A DNA stretch of 64,000 nucleotides. Origin: Planctomycetota bacterium (lineage in GTDB: Bacteria > Planctomycetota > UBA1135). Position numbers and translations under genes: made by a program. The notes below the pieces were generated by a model. That model ran no database searches and was not told the origin of the DNA. It saw only the letters and a list, made by a program, of their open reading frames with translations. Location: assembly GCA_024229395.1 (NCBI GenBank), contig JAAESM010000033.1, positions 124,001-188,000 on the forward strand, given 5' to 3'. Of the stretch, positions 7,772 through 17,281 are shown piece after piece; position 1 is the stretch's first letter; each line of letters begins with the position of its first letter.

Positions 7772-9670
7772 GTGGGGATGAGGAATCCCATCGAGATTCA
7801 CGTAGAGCGTGACAATATCCAAAAAGTGCTCACGGTTGAAGCCGAGTCGGTGCTGATTGGCCGCGGCCGCGACTGCGAAGTCCGTATCGAAGACCCGCTC
7901 GCTTCACGTCACCATTGCCGCCTGGAGCGCCTCGGCCGCGAGGTCTTTGTGGTCGATCTGGATTCGCGTAATGGCACTTGGGTGGGGGTCGAACAGATTG
8001 AGCGCCGCACGCTTGCACCCGCCGATGTAATCCGTATCGGCAGTACCACCTTGAAGATCGCTGGTGGGGTCGAAAACAGCCTGGCTTCGATTGAGTCCAC
8101 TCAAACGCAAGAGACACCGCGTGAGGAGGATATGCTGCAGACCATTCTGGCGGTGGCACGCACCTTGGAGCAAGAGGATCGCATGGAACGCTCAGCCGCC
8201 TTGTTGGTCGACGCCGCCGTGTCGCTGACCCGCGCCGAACGCGGCTTCCTGTTTCTGCTCGAAGACGGCCGTACCACCCTTGCTCTTGCGCGTAACTTCG
8301 CGCGTGAACCGGTGCCTGCACCCGAGACCAAGTTTTCGCGCACGCTGTTGGCCAAGACCCTGCATTGCCGCGATGCGGTATTGCTGAAGGATGCAGCCTC
8401 CGATGGCGAGTTTGCTGGGGTCGAGAGCATCTCCGACCTTGGTTTGCGCTCGGTGCTGGCAGTGCCGTTGCGTTATCGCGGCGAGGTCATGGGATTGCTC
8501 GCCGTTGACCACCGTTTGACCAGTAGCGCATTCCGACGCAGCGACATCTCCCTGGTTGGGGGATTGGCAGGTCTGGCCTCGGCCTACCTTGGTGCAAAGC
8601 GCTTGAACCAATCGCTAGCCAAGATGAAACGCCATAACGGCCGTCTGCAGCGTCAACTGGGTAAGCGCAATAGCTCAGCTTCTGTGGCGCCGTTGGAAAC
8701 TAGCGGTGGCGCAGGCTTTGCGGGCTTGGTCGGGACCGCACCGGCCATGCAGAAACTGTGTTCCGATATGGAGCGCATCTTGGATAGCAATGCTGCGGTG
8801 GTGATCGAAGGCGAAAGTGGCACTGGCAAGGAGTTGGTGGCGCGCGCCTTGCACTTCCATAGTCGTTTGTCGGATAAGCCGTTCGTGGTTGAGAACTGTG
8901 GTGCTCTTCCCGACACCTTGTTGGAATCGGAACTGTTCGGTCATAGCAAAGGTGCCTTTACCGGTGCCACGCGTGATCGCAAAGGCCGCTTCGAAGAAGC
9001 CGACGGCGGTACCATGTTCCTCGATGAGGTCGGCGAAATGTCCACCGCCATGCAGGCGCGTTTATTGCGCGTGCTGCAAGAAGGTGAGATTCGTCGGGTG
9101 GGCAGTAATGAAGTACGTCGTGTTTCAGTCCGGGTGGTTGCCGCCACCAACGCCGACTTGGCTGCCAAGGTCAAGGCTGGCGAGTTCCGTGAAGACCTCT
9201 ATTACCGCCTGAAGGTGATCGGTTTGCGTGTGCCGCCATTGCACGAGCGTCGGGAAGATATTCCGTTGTTGTGCGAGCACTTCATGGGCATCGAGGCCGC
9301 CGAGAATGGTTGCGAAGTACGCAGCCTCAGTGCGGCTGCGGCCAAGGCGCTGCAGGCCTACTCATGGCCAGGCAATGTGCGAGAATTGCGTAACGAAATT
9401 CGCCGGCTAGTCTTGCTCGGTGAGGGCGAAGTACAGGCCAATGAGTTGTCGGCACCAGTGCTGCGTGCCGAGGCAGGAAACACTCTGCATCTTGGAGAGG
9501 GCGCTCCTTTGCCGGATCGCGTTAAGGCGCTGGAAATCGCTGCGATTCGTGAGGCCATCGCCAAGGAGCCGAACAATCGTTCACAGGCTGCCAAGTTGCT
9601 TGGAATCACGCGATTCGCCTTGCTACGCAAGATCGAGAAGTACGCCATCAGCACGGAGGACGAGAGCTGA
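7772..9670 (+). CDS. Sigma-54-dependent regulator with FHA and GAF domains
   Basis: 632 residues. The order is FHA (about 10-95, with IGRGRDCEVRIEDPLASRHH), GAF (about 125-290), sigma-54 AAA+ domain (about 315-550) with Walker A GESGTGKE and the sigma-54 contact loop GAFTGA, and a C-terminal Fis-type HTH (about 590-628). There is no receiver domain, so input probably comes by phosphothreonine binding to FHA and a small ligand at GAF. A Ser/Thr kinase follows within about 70 bases, a plausible source of the phosphopeptide. The start is a GTG, with an ATG two codons later; either is possible. Confidence 0.93.
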   Translation: MGMRNPIEIHVERDNIQKVLTVEAESVLIGRGRDCEVRIEDPLASRHHCRLERLGREVFVVDLDSRNGTWVGVEQIERRTLAPADVIRIGSTTLKIAGGVENSLASIESTQTQETPREEDMLQTILAVARTLEQEDRMERSAALLVDAAVSLTRAERGFLFLLEDGRTTLALARNFAREPVPAPETKFSRTLLAKTLHCRDAVLLKDAASDGEFAGVESISDLGLRSVLAVPLRYRGEVMGLLAVDHRLTSSAFRRSDISLVGGLAGLASAYLGAKRLNQSLAKMKRHNGRLQRQLGKRNSSASVAPLETSGGAGFAGLVGTAPAMQKLCSDMERILDSNAAVVIEGESGTGKELVARALHFHSRLSDKPFVVENCGALPDTLLESELFGHSKGAFTGATRDRKGRFEEADGGTMFLDEVGEMSTAMQARLLRVLQEGEIRRVGSNEVRRVSVRVVAATNADLAAKVKAGEFREDLYYRLKVIGLRVPPLHERREDIPLLCEHFMGIEAAENGCEVRSLSAAAAKALQAYSWPGNVRELRNEIRRLVLLGEGEVQANELSAPVLRAEAGNTLHLGEGAPLPDRVKALEIAAIREAIAKEPNNRSQAAKLLGITRFALLRKIEKYAISTEDES

Positions 9671-9735
9671 GTACCGAAGCAGGCTCCGAGGCTAAGGCCA
9701 GCAAAAACGTCGCTCAGCCACGTCTGCCGGAGGGC

Positions 9736-12288
9736 TTGCGCTTGATTCGTTCCTTGGGGCAATCGCCGTTGAGCATCGTGCTGTTGGTCGAGGATCCGCA
9801 AGGCGAGCGTTTTGCTTTGAAGATCCTGCGGCCGTCGGTGGCTAAGGATAAGCGCATTCAAGAGCGCTGGCGCCGAGAGGCCAAGCTGCTCGATGAGATC
9901 CGTCATCCGAACTTGGTGCGCAGTTATGGCGCCTGCGAAGTGGAAGGCCGGCCGGCTTTGTTGCTGGAATATATCGCCGGCAAATCCTTGCGCGCGCGTT
10001 TGGAAGATGGCCCACTCGGTTGGGAGCAGGCTGCCCGTTTTGGTGTGCAAGTGGCGCGGGCTTTGGAGAAGTTGCACAAGAGCAACGCGATTCACCGCGA
10101 CGTAAAACCGCACAACATCCTGTTGCATCCCGTGCGCGGCGCCATCCTTGCCGATTTGGGTTTGGTACGCAGTGAAGAAGACCCAACCATGACTCGCCAT
10201 GGGGCTGCGCTCGGCTCGCCGGCTTATATGAGCCCCGAGCAAGCGCGCGATCCATCCGAAGTGGATGCGCAAGCCGATATCTATTCGCTTGGCGCAACCT
10301 TGTTTCATACTGTCAGCGGTACACCTCCGTTCTTGGGTACTGGCGTAGGCGAAGTCATCCATCGCGTGATGCATGAAGAGCCAGAGCCATTGCCCGACGA
10401 CCTGCCAGCATCTCTAGGCAAGGTCATCGCCACAGCAATGGCCAAGGATCCCGAACGTCGTTACGCCCGCGCTCGCGATTTCGGCTCCGACTTAGGTCGT
10501 GTGTTGCTCGGTTACCCGCCACGTTTGTTCACCGCATACCGCCGACGTCAACGTCTGCAGCGCTTAGTTGCCGCCGCCGCGGCTGTGGTGGTGATTGGCG
10601 GAGTCTGGGGGTGGTCGCCTTGGCAATCCGCGGCGCAAGAGGATCCCAATCTGGTCGCCACCGAGGTAGGCGAGACTGCTGGGGTAGGGGAAGTCGTCGA
10701 AGGTGCACCCACCGTGCCGCCACCGGTTTCACCAACCAACCCTGAGGTCTCCGAGTTTGCTGCCGAGGAGTTTTTCCAGTACTGGAGCACGGCCTATGAG
10801 AATCGCTACCTCGAGGCCCTTGCTGCTGGGCGCTATCGCGACGCACTTAGCGAAACTGCTCTGGTCTTGCGCGCGCCAGTGCCGAAGGATGCCCCAATCG
10901 GTTTCCTGGAGGCGCGTCGTAACTGGGGCAATGACCATCGCACCGAGATTGCTGCAGCAGCCGAACGCGTTGCCGGGCAGGCCATGGACATGTTGGTCGA
11001 TCAAGCGAACTATGCGCGCGAAACTATCGACCGCGGCGCTTTCGATGCACTGGTTTGGCAAGCTAGCGTGATCGACCTTTGGCGCCGTGCCGGTTTGCGC
11101 TTGGATGACATGCCTTTGCATCCGGGGTCGCCCGATCCACTTGGTCGCCTGAAGATGATGCGTGCATCGTTGGAGAATGAAGATGCGCAAGAACGCATTC
11201 GCCGCGCTTTGCAGAGTGTCGCGCCGATTCGAGTCAATACCGGCAACCTGTTGCGCGCAGGCGAATACCAACAGGCCTTGGAGCGTTGGGAGCGTGTTGA
11301 CAGCGTGGTCTTCATCCACTCGGCAGAGGCGCGTACCGACCTTGCCCGCATCGAAGGATTGTTGGCACTGGAGCGTCGCCTGCAGACAGCATTGCGGGAG
11401 CAAGTTGGTCAGCAAGTGAATCTGACCTTACGCGGTGGCAGTCACCTCGAAGGGCAGTTGCTCGCCGCTAGTGATGGCAAGGGCTATGCCGTCAACTATC
11501 ACGATCAGACCATGGTTGCGGTCAAAATGGCCGACCTCGATCCCGCCTTCGTGATCAGCTGGTTGGAGAGTGGTGATGGCCCTTGGTTGGCCGCACATTT
11601 GGCTTGGAGTCAGGGCGACGTGATCGCAGCTTGGAATCGGATGCGCTCCTTGGATGTCGCAGATTCACCGCTGGAATGGCAAGTGCAGATGTGGATTGGT
11701 GAATGGCAAGACGAAGCGCAGAAAGGCCTGCAACGCGTGGATGGGGCGAGCACCGCGGAAACTCCTAATCCAGGAAACCCAACTGCCCCAGAGACTCCAC
11801 TCTCGGAGTTGACTCCGGCAGAACGATTGCAACGTGCGGTGCTGGCGGCCATGCCGGAAGCTACTGCAATAATCCGTGGTGATCAGGTCCTGGTGTTTTT
11901 CGAGGATGTCTCGTGGCAAGACAACTGGGAGTTGAATCTTGGTGCTGAAGCCAGTGCTTGGAAAATTCGCAGTTGGGAATTGAGTTGGGAGTTGGCCGAG
12001 CAGCAATCGCCACCCAGCAACTTGACTCTACAGGGCAACATCACGCTATTGCATAGCAGTCGTCGTAATCCGCCGTCGATGCGCATCGATGGCAAGCGCT
12101 TCCCAGGCTTTGGAATTTCAGCCGGCCAAGGACTGCAGAAGTTGACTTGGCAGGACGGCGCTTTGGATTTAGATGGTTTGCCAATCTGCGATTGGCAGCC
12201 AAGTACGGCTCGGAGGTCGCGCTTCGAAGTAGAGTGCACCGATGGCCTGCAGGTGGCGCGTTTCAGTCTGCGCTTTGAGCCGCGCTGA
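9736..12288 (+). CDS. Membrane-anchored Ser/Thr protein kinase (Hanks type)
   Basis: The 850-residue ORF has a kinase domain at about 5-270. It shows VAIK-type lysine in FALKIL, catalytic loop HRDVKPHN, ADLG in place of DFG, and SPEQ. The glycine loop is poor (LGQSPLSIV instead of GxGxxG), so nucleotide binding may differ. A transmembrane helix at about 275-297 is followed by a Pro/Glu linker and a large domain of unknown type, presumably periplasmic. No ATG fits: GGAGGG at 9729-9734 favours TTG 9742, with TTG 9736 and a CTG overlapping the upstream stop as alternatives. The 3' end overlaps the convergent MFS gene by 26 bases. Probable partner of the FHA-sigma54 regulator just upstream. Confidence 0.9.
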   Translation: MRLIRSLGQSPLSIVLLVEDPQGERFALKILRPSVAKDKRIQERWRREAKLLDEIRHPNLVRSYGACEVEGRPALLLEYIAGKSLRARLEDGPLGWEQAARFGVQVARALEKLHKSNAIHRDVKPHNILLHPVRGAILADLGLVRSEEDPTMTRHGAALGSPAYMSPEQARDPSEVDAQADIYSLGATLFHTVSGTPPFLGTGVGEVIHRVMHEEPEPLPDDLPASLGKVIATAMAKDPERRYARARDFGSDLGRVLLGYPPRLFTAYRRRQRLQRLVAAAAAVVVIGGVWGWSPWQSAAQEDPNLVATEVGETAGVGEVVEGAPTVPPPVSPTNPEVSEFAAEEFFQYWSTAYENRYLEALAAGRYRDALSETALVLRAPVPKDAPIGFLEARRNWGNDHRTEIAAAAERVAGQAMDMLVDQANYARETIDRGAFDALVWQASVIDLWRRAGLRLDDMPLHPGSPDPLGRLKMMRASLENEDAQERIRRALQSVAPIRVNTGNLLRAGEYQQALERWERVDSVVFIHSAEARTDLARIEGLLALERRLQTALREQVGQQVNLTLRGGSHLEGQLLAASDGKGYAVNYHDQTMVAVKMADLDPAFVISWLESGDGPWLAAHLAWSQGDVIAAWNRMRSLDVADSPLEWQVQMWIGEWQDEAQKGLQRVDGASTAETPNPGNPTAPETPLSELTPAERLQRAVLAAMPEATAIIRGDQVLVFFEDVSWQDNWELNLGAEASAWKIRSWELSWELAEQQSPPSNLTLQGNITLLHSSRRNPPSMRIDGKRFPGFGISAGQGLQKLTWQDGALDLDGLPICDWQPSTARRSRFEVECTDGLQVARFSLRFEPR

Positions 12289-13501
12289 GATCGGTGTAGC
12301 CGGGTAGAAAGCGCGACAACATGAAGGCCGCCACCACGAATACTCCGGCGGCGAAGATCAACACGGCCTGGGTGCCAAAGCCCATATCTTGCAACCACAA
12401 GCGGCTTGCCGTGCCTAGTGAGATCAGCAAGAAGTCGAGCATCTGAGCAGTGCCTAAAGTCGCCCCGATGCGTTCCGCTGGCGGTAACTTCTGCATCAGG
12501 CTGCGCAGAGGGATCAGATAGAACCCGGAGAAGAAGCTGGCACCACCCAAACAAAGGAATAGGTTCAACGGCTGCGGATCAACGAGGCCGGCGAATGCGA
12601 ATCCAGCGCCCATGCCGAGAGCGCCAAAGACTGGCATCCAACGAGGAATCCGCTGCTGCAAGCGCCAACCTGCAACCACAGCACCTGCGGCCATGAATAA
12701 ACTCAACCCGGCAAGGCCCATCGACCAAGTGCCTGGATCCACATCGATCAAGGGTTGCTGGCCTTCCGGAGCGGCGAGGAATTCATTCCAAGCCAACAGC
12801 ATCAAACTGCCACACATCCAGAAGCAGGCATGACCGACGATGGCGGGCAGCAAGCCGGGAATCTTGTGGGCGTCGGCGAGGCCGGTGAACAAGCGTCGCA
12901 GCGGATCGAAACGAATCTTTTTGGTGGGGGCTGCCGGCGGAATGGTCTGCATGCGTTGCGCCACCAAAGCACCGCCAACGGCAATGATTGCCATACCGAG
13001 CCCCAAGAACCCGAGCAGGTCGGGGCGATCGTCGGGGATATGGCCAGCGCTGCCGGTGCCGACCAAGATTCCAACTAACACCGAGGCTTGGAATAGACCA
13101 TTGGCGCGCGGCAGCTCCTTGGCGCTGGCCAGTTCCGGCAGCGATCCATATTTTGCCGGTCCGAGGAAGGCAGACTGCATGCCCATGAAGAACACCACCA
13201 CAAATAGCGCGGTGAAGTTACCCATGAATAGGGCCACCGCGGCGCCGAGCATGACGATGGCCTCGGCCCATTTGGTGGCGACCACCATATTGCGTTTCGG
13301 AAAACGGTCGGCGCAATCACCGGCAACCACAGCGAACAACACGAAGGGGATCGAGAACAGTGCCGACGCCAACGATTGTGTGCTGACGCTGCCAGCGGCG
13401 CCGACGGCCAACAACAGCACCGTCTGTTTGAATAGGTTGTCGTTAAAGACAGTCAGGAACTGTGTCAGCACAAGCAGGTGGAAGGACCGCGCGTGCTTCA
13501 T
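12263..13501 (-). CDS. MFS transporter, LplT/Aas-like
   Basis: 412 residues with about 12 hydrophobic segments. The N-terminus carries LTQFLTVFNDNLFKQTVLLL, characteristic of the lysophospholipid transporter LplT and the MFS part of Aas-type fusions. GDCADRFPKRN fits the MFS loop 2-3 motif. Its start overlaps the stop of the CMD-like gene by 4 bases, and phosphatidylserine decarboxylase is two genes upstream, so lysophospholipid flipping at the inner membrane is a reasonable proposal. The substrate is inferred from family and context only. Confidence 0.8.
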   Translation of the reverse strand: MKHARSFHLLVLTQFLTVFNDNLFKQTVLLLAVGAAGSVSTQSLASALFSIPFVLFAVVAGDCADRFPKRNMVVATKWAEAIVMLGAAVALFMGNFTALFVVVFFMGMQSAFLGPAKYGSLPELASAKELPRANGLFQASVLVGILVGTGSAGHIPDDRPDLLGFLGLGMAIIAVGGALVAQRMQTIPPAAPTKKIRFDPLRRLFTGLADAHKIPGLLPAIVGHACFWMCGSLMLLAWNEFLAAPEGQQPLIDVDPGTWSMGLAGLSLFMAAGAVVAGWRLQQRIPRWMPVFGALGMGAGFAFAGLVDPQPLNLFLCLGGASFFSGFYLIPLRSLMQKLPPAERIGATLGTAQMLDFLLISLGTASRLWLQDMGFGTQAVLIFAAGVFVVAAFMLSRFLPGYTDLSAAQSAD

Positions 13502-14088
13502 TTGCTTTCATTCTCGGTGTGAATGCAAGTCGCTGCCAGATCCTGCTGCTCGGAGCTAAGCCATTCCACGCGTTCCAAGTCGGCGAGTAAGTCTTCCAAA
13601 CTCACGCCATGACGTAAACAAGCGCGAATATGTGAGCGTGCTTGTTGCCAGCAGCCACTGGCCGCAAGAGCCACCACGCTGAGGCGTTCGCGTTCTTCCA
13701 AGCTCAAATCGGTGGCGTTGAAGGTGGTGCCGTAGGCATGCTCGACAACCCACGAAAGGAAGGTCGGGTCGACGCGTTGCAAATGCGCGAGGACCGGTTC
13801 GGTGTCGGTGCCATAGACCTCTGTGAACATCTCTTCGCCGGTGGCGTTACCGCCATGGTTGATGAGATCCTGTTCCTCGGCGAATCCAAATTCATGACAA
13901 ACAAGATTCAACGCGCGCACCACCTTGGGGAAGCCACAGAACAAATGGCACAAGCGCAACACATCCTGCATTAAGGCGCGGTTGCCTTCAGGGTGTTGGA
14001 TCATCTGCGAGCAGACCACCAGCAGGCGGTCGTCATTGCCATGGTGCAAGGCCGAGGCAATGTTGAAGATGGGCGTTAGGCGACTCAT
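13498..14088 (-). CDS. Carboxymuconolactone decarboxylase (CMD)-like protein
   Basis: 196 residues. The C-terminal half has the CMD/AhpD fold signature: LSLEERERLSVVALAASGCWQQ then RSHIRACLRHGVSLEDLL. The redox C-x-x-C-x-x-x-H motif of AhpD is not present, since only one Cys lies before the His, so it is unlikely to be a peroxidase-type reductase. The N-terminal region (about 1-110) is helical and also resembles the family. It overlaps psd and the MFS gene by 4 bases at each end. Its role in a phospholipid operon is not evident. Confidence 0.6.
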   Translation of the reverse strand: MSRLTPIFNIASALHHGNDDRLLVVCSQMIQHPEGNRALMQDVLRLCHLFCGFPKVVRALNLVCHEFGFAEEQDLINHGGNATGEEMFTEVYGTDTEPVLAHLQRVDPTFLSWVVEHAYGTTFNATDLSLEERERLSVVALAASGCWQQARSHIRACLRHGVSLEDLLADLERVEWLSSEQQDLAATCIHTENESK

Positions 14089-14948
14089 AAACTCTCGTCC
14101 AGACTAACGGCTCCGGGGACGCGGATGTTCGACAGCAGTGGAGTGCGGGCCAAAGTGGCGTCGCCGGCGGCGGCGAGAGGGCGCAGCTGTGGTGGCGCGA
14201 ACAGCACCACGGTAGAACCGAACTCAAAGTATCCGAGTTCGTCGCCAGCATCTAACTTGGGCGGCGGATCGAAGTGGCGATGGGTGCGTACCCATGGTGC
14301 TTGGCCAAGGGTGTCGTCGAAACCAAAGCGCATGCCACCCACATTCAGTGCGCCCACGAACAGCATGGAGAAGGGAGTGCCGTCGCTGCTGCGGCAATGC
14401 AGCAAGATGCGGCGGTTGGTGGCTAGTACCCGCATCGAGCGACGCACCAAGCTTGGATCCACTGGCTGCAGGTCGCCGGGCTCGACGATGGCTTCGAGAA
14501 CCTCCATCGCACAAGGCGTGTGGTAGCGGTGGTAATCGCGCGGTGACAAGTAGATCTGCAGCGCCTGGTAGCCGAGTAGACCATCGAGGTGGCCGCCAGG
14601 GATCAACTCGCGGGTGGAGTAAGGCGTGCCTTTGATTACCCAGCTGCCCTCGGCGCAGACCCGGTCGAGGGTGACCAGCTTGCCGTCGGCGGGGGACAGC
14701 CAGGCGTCGCCAGCCGGAATTGGCCGCGAATCAGCCGGCAGGCCGCGCGTGAACAAGCTCAAGAAGGTGGGGTATTCGGTCAGTTCGCCGGGCACGGAGG
14801 CTTCATCAATACCGAGGCGTTTGGCCACTGAAGTCCACAAACGCGCCCGCATTCGCTTTGGAATAGGCATACGCGCCACCTTTCCCATCAATCGGGAGAG
14901 GCCAAGGCGCGGAATTCCGGGCAGCGTGAAGAGGTAACGTGCGTCCAT
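14085..14948 (-). CDS. psd: Phosphatidylserine decarboxylase
   Basis: 287 residues from ATG 14948; the longer frame (to 15011) would run into the glmU promoter region and adds sequence unlike the family. The catalytic His lies in YLSPRDYHRYHTP. The self-cleavage site is FGST within GYFEFGSTVVLF: this replaces the common LGST and should still generate the pyruvoyl Ser. The proenzyme makes phosphatidylethanolamine at the inner membrane. It is first gene of an operon with the CMD-like and LplT-like genes, and divergent from glmU with about 65 bases between starts. Confidence 0.92.
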   Translation of the reverse strand: MDARYLFTLPGIPRLGLSRLMGKVARMPIPKRMRARLWTSVAKRLGIDEASVPGELTEYPTFLSLFTRGLPADSRPIPAGDAWLSPADGKLVTLDRVCAEGSWVIKGTPYSTRELIPGGHLDGLLGYQALQIYLSPRDYHRYHTPCAMEVLEAIVEPGDLQPVDPSLVRRSMRVLATNRRILLHCRSSDGTPFSMLFVGALNVGGMRFGFDDTLGQAPWVRTHRHFDPPPKLDAGDELGYFEFGSTVVLFAPPQLRPLAAAGDATLARTPLLSNIRVPGAVSLDESL

Positions 14949-14995
14949 TGCAGGAGTGCTGGCTGCTGCATAGTGTAGTGCCGAGTGGCAGTGTT

Positions 14996-15001
14996 TATAC
15001 T
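14996..15001 (+). promoter_or_regulatory. Probable -10 box for glmU (TATACT)
   Basis: TATACT sits 12 bases before the glmU ATG, so a transcript starting 6-8 bases downstream would have almost no leader. There is no purine-rich ribosome binding site before the ATG. See the finding on leaderless starts. Confidence 0.4.
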
Positions 15002-15013
15002 CCGCCCACAACC

Positions 15014-16276
15014 ATGGTCGATACCCCCCTCCATGTCCTGATTCTTGCCGGCGGCGAGTCCACGCGTTTACGTACCGGGGGGCCTAAGGCGCTCCTGGAT
15101 ATCTGCGGTCGCCCGCTGCTCGAGCATATTTTTGCCGCCACCGACGACTTGGCCCCGGCCTCGCGCGTCCTAGTGCTTGGTCCGCGTCACCGCGATCCGA
15201 TCGAAAGCTGGCTCAACAAGGCCGGTCATAGCGATTGGCAAGTCGTGATCCAAGAGGTCGCACGCGGCACTGGCGACGCCGTCGCATGTGCTCTCGAGGT
15301 CCTTCCTGATGAAGGTCGACTGCTGGTACTGTGTGGTGACACACCTTTGCTCAGTAGCTCTACCTTGAAGCTGTTGGTCGACCAAGGCAACGCCATGTTG
15401 ACCGCCGTGGTCCCCGACCCATTCGGTCTTGGCCGCATCGAGCGTGATGAGCAAGGTGCTCTGCTCGGTATCGTCGAACAGGCCGATTCATCAGAGGAGC
15501 AACAGCAGATCAACGAGATCAACTCTGGTGTGTTCGTGCTCGACATCGCAGCCTTGCGCGCCGCACTGAAGAATGTCACTGCCGATAACGCACAGGGCGA
15601 GATCTACTTGACCGATGCCGCAGTGGAAGTTTTGAAGGCCCACACCGGCGCCACCGTTTGTTTGGAAGATGACTGGGAGCAGGTGCTCGGCGTCAACGAC
15701 CTGCATGAGTTCTCGCATGTCAGCATGTTGATGCGCGAACAGAAGATGGGGGAGTACCTATCGCAAGGCGTGATTATCGATGACCCGGCCAGCACCTTCA
15801 TTGAATGCGATGTCGAGATCGGACCAGGCACGCGCATCATGCCGTTTTGTGTGTTGCGCCGCGGCGTCAAAATCGGCAGTGGCTGTGAAGTGGGTCCATT
15901 TGCACATTTGCGCCCTGGCACGGTCATGGAAGATGGTGCGCAGATCGGCGATTTCGTCGAAACCAAGAACGCCCACTTCGGTCCAGGCGCCAAAGCCAAG
16001 CACCTGTCGTATCTCGGTGATGTCACCATCGGAGCACGCGCCAACATCGGCTGCGGCACCATCACCGCCAACTACGACGGCAAGAATAAGCACAAGACCA
16101 CCATCGGTGAACGGGCCTTCGTAGGTTCCGGTGCCGTATTGGTCGCCCCCGTCAACGTGGGGGATGCAGCTACCGTCGGCGCCGGCGCAGTCGTGACCGC
16201 CAACCACGACGTCGAAGCCGGTTCCACCGTCATCGGTGTTCCTGCCAAAGTCTTCTCCACCAAGTCCTGCCCCTAA
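15014..16276 (+). CDS. glmU: Bifunctional UDP-GlcNAc pyrophosphorylase / GlcN-1-P acetyltransferase GlmU
   Basis: 420 residues from ATG 15014, somewhat shorter than the 456 of E. coli. The N-terminal nucleotidyltransferase domain starts ILAGGESTRLRTGGPKALLD, a variant of the family L-x-x-G-x-G-T-R-M-x(n)-PK motif. The C-terminal left-handed beta helix (about 250-410) has hexapeptide repeats, the H-LSYLGD segment and ANYDG, where the acetyltransferase active site lies. It supplies UDP-GlcNAc for peptidoglycan and lipid A, matching lpxA and lpxC in the same block. The GESTR replacement of GKGTR is a small oddity. Confidence 0.93.
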   Translation: MVDTPLHVLILAGGESTRLRTGGPKALLDICGRPLLEHIFAATDDLAPASRVLVLGPRHRDPIESWLNKAGHSDWQVVIQEVARGTGDAVACALEVLPDEGRLLVLCGDTPLLSSSTLKLLVDQGNAMLTAVVPDPFGLGRIERDEQGALLGIVEQADSSEEQQQINEINSGVFVLDIAALRAALKNVTADNAQGEIYLTDAAVEVLKAHTGATVCLEDDWEQVLGVNDLHEFSHVSMLMREQKMGEYLSQGVIIDDPASTFIECDVEIGPGTRIMPFCVLRRGVKIGSGCEVGPFAHLRPGTVMEDGAQIGDFVETKNAHFGPGAKAKHLSYLGDVTIGARANIGCGTITANYDGKNKHKTTIGERAFVGSGAVLVAPVNVGDAATVGAGAVVTANHDVEAGSTVIGVPAKVFSTKSCP

Positions 16277-16298
16277 ACTTCCCGCTACCTCTCGTCCC

Positions 16299-17258
16299 AT
16301 GAGCTACCAGGATTCCCGCCTCAAACTGTTGTCAGGTTCTGCCCACCCAGAACTTGCAAACGAAATCGCCAGTTACCTTGATGTCCCCATGTCGTCGGCT
16401 TCGGTCGGCCGTTTCCCCGATGGGGAGATCGACATCAAATTGCATGAAGACATTCGTGGTTCGGATGTGTTCGTAGTGCAACCGACTGGTCCGCCGGTCA
16501 ACGAGAACATCATCGAGTTGTTGTTGATGGTGGATACCTTGCGTCGCGCTTCGGCCGGACGCATCACCGCGGTGATCCCTTACTTCGGTTACGCCCGCAA
16601 GGATCGTAAGGATGAGGGGCGCGTACCGATCTCGGCCAAGGTGATCGCCAACATGCTGGTCGGCTCCGGTGTCGATCGTGTTTTGACTATTGACCTCCAC
16701 GCACAACAGATCCAGGGTTTCTTCGATATCCCGGTGGATCACTTGTGGGCACGCGGTGTACTTGAAGAGACCGTACACGGCATGAATCTCAATAATCTGG
16801 TGGTCTGTTCACCCGATGTCGGTGGCGTGAAGTTGGCCCGCGCATGGGCGAAATCGCTGCATGCACCACTGGCGATTGTCGATAAACGACGCACCAGCGG
16901 CACCACTGTGGTGATGGAAAATGTCATCGGTGATATCGAAGGCTGCAATGTTCTGCTCTCCGACGACATGATCTCGACCGCGGGCACAATTACCGAAGCA
17001 TCGCGGATTTTGAAGGAAAAGGGGGCTAAACGCGTAATTATTGCTGCAACCCACGCTGTGCTGTGCGGACCGGCTGTAGAAAGGTTGCAGAATTGTGCCG
17101 CCGAAAAGGTGCTGGTTTCTAATACAATGGCCCTCCGCGGTGAGCTGCCCGACAACCTTGAAGTTGTTTCGGTGGCGCCGCTGTTGGCCCGCGCGATCAC
17201 TCGGATTCACCGAGAAGAGTCGGTCAGCGCCCTCTTCGAAGACGAAAACATTACCTGA
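16299..17258 (+). CDS. prs: Ribose-phosphate pyrophosphokinase
   Basis: 319 residues from ATG 16299, the normal PRPP synthetase length; the upstream extension in the same frame overlaps glmU and is not family-like. It shows the pyrophosphate/ATP region PYFGYARKDRKD, the DLHAQQIQGFF metal-binding segment (family usual is DLHA-x-QIQGFF) and the ribose-5-phosphate loop LLSDDMISTAGT. It makes PRPP for nucleotide, His and Trp synthesis. It is 22 bases after glmU and 23 before rplY, in the glmU-prs-rplY-pth order seen in many bacteria. Confidence 0.96.
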   Translation: MSYQDSRLKLLSGSAHPELANEIASYLDVPMSSASVGRFPDGEIDIKLHEDIRGSDVFVVQPTGPPVNENIIELLLMVDTLRRASAGRITAVIPYFGYARKDRKDEGRVPISAKVIANMLVGSGVDRVLTIDLHAQQIQGFFDIPVDHLWARGVLEETVHGMNLNNLVVCSPDVGGVKLARAWAKSLHAPLAIVDKRRTSGTTVVMENVIGDIEGCNVLLSDDMISTAGTITEASRILKEKGAKRVIIAATHAVLCGPAVERLQNCAAEKVLVSNTMALRGELPDNLEVVSVAPLLARAITRIHREESVSALFEDENIT

Positions 17259-17281
17259 GTCAGCTCAGGCACGTAGAAGCA

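Noticed and set aside
9358-10374. 338-residue minus-strand open frame over the sigma-54 regulator/kinase junction
   Set aside because: It spans the Fis HTH and kinase catalytic loop on the other strand and resembles nothing; shadow frame.
14949-15011. Upstream extension of psd
   Set aside because: It overlaps the TATACT box and leader of the divergent glmU, and the added residues do not match the family.
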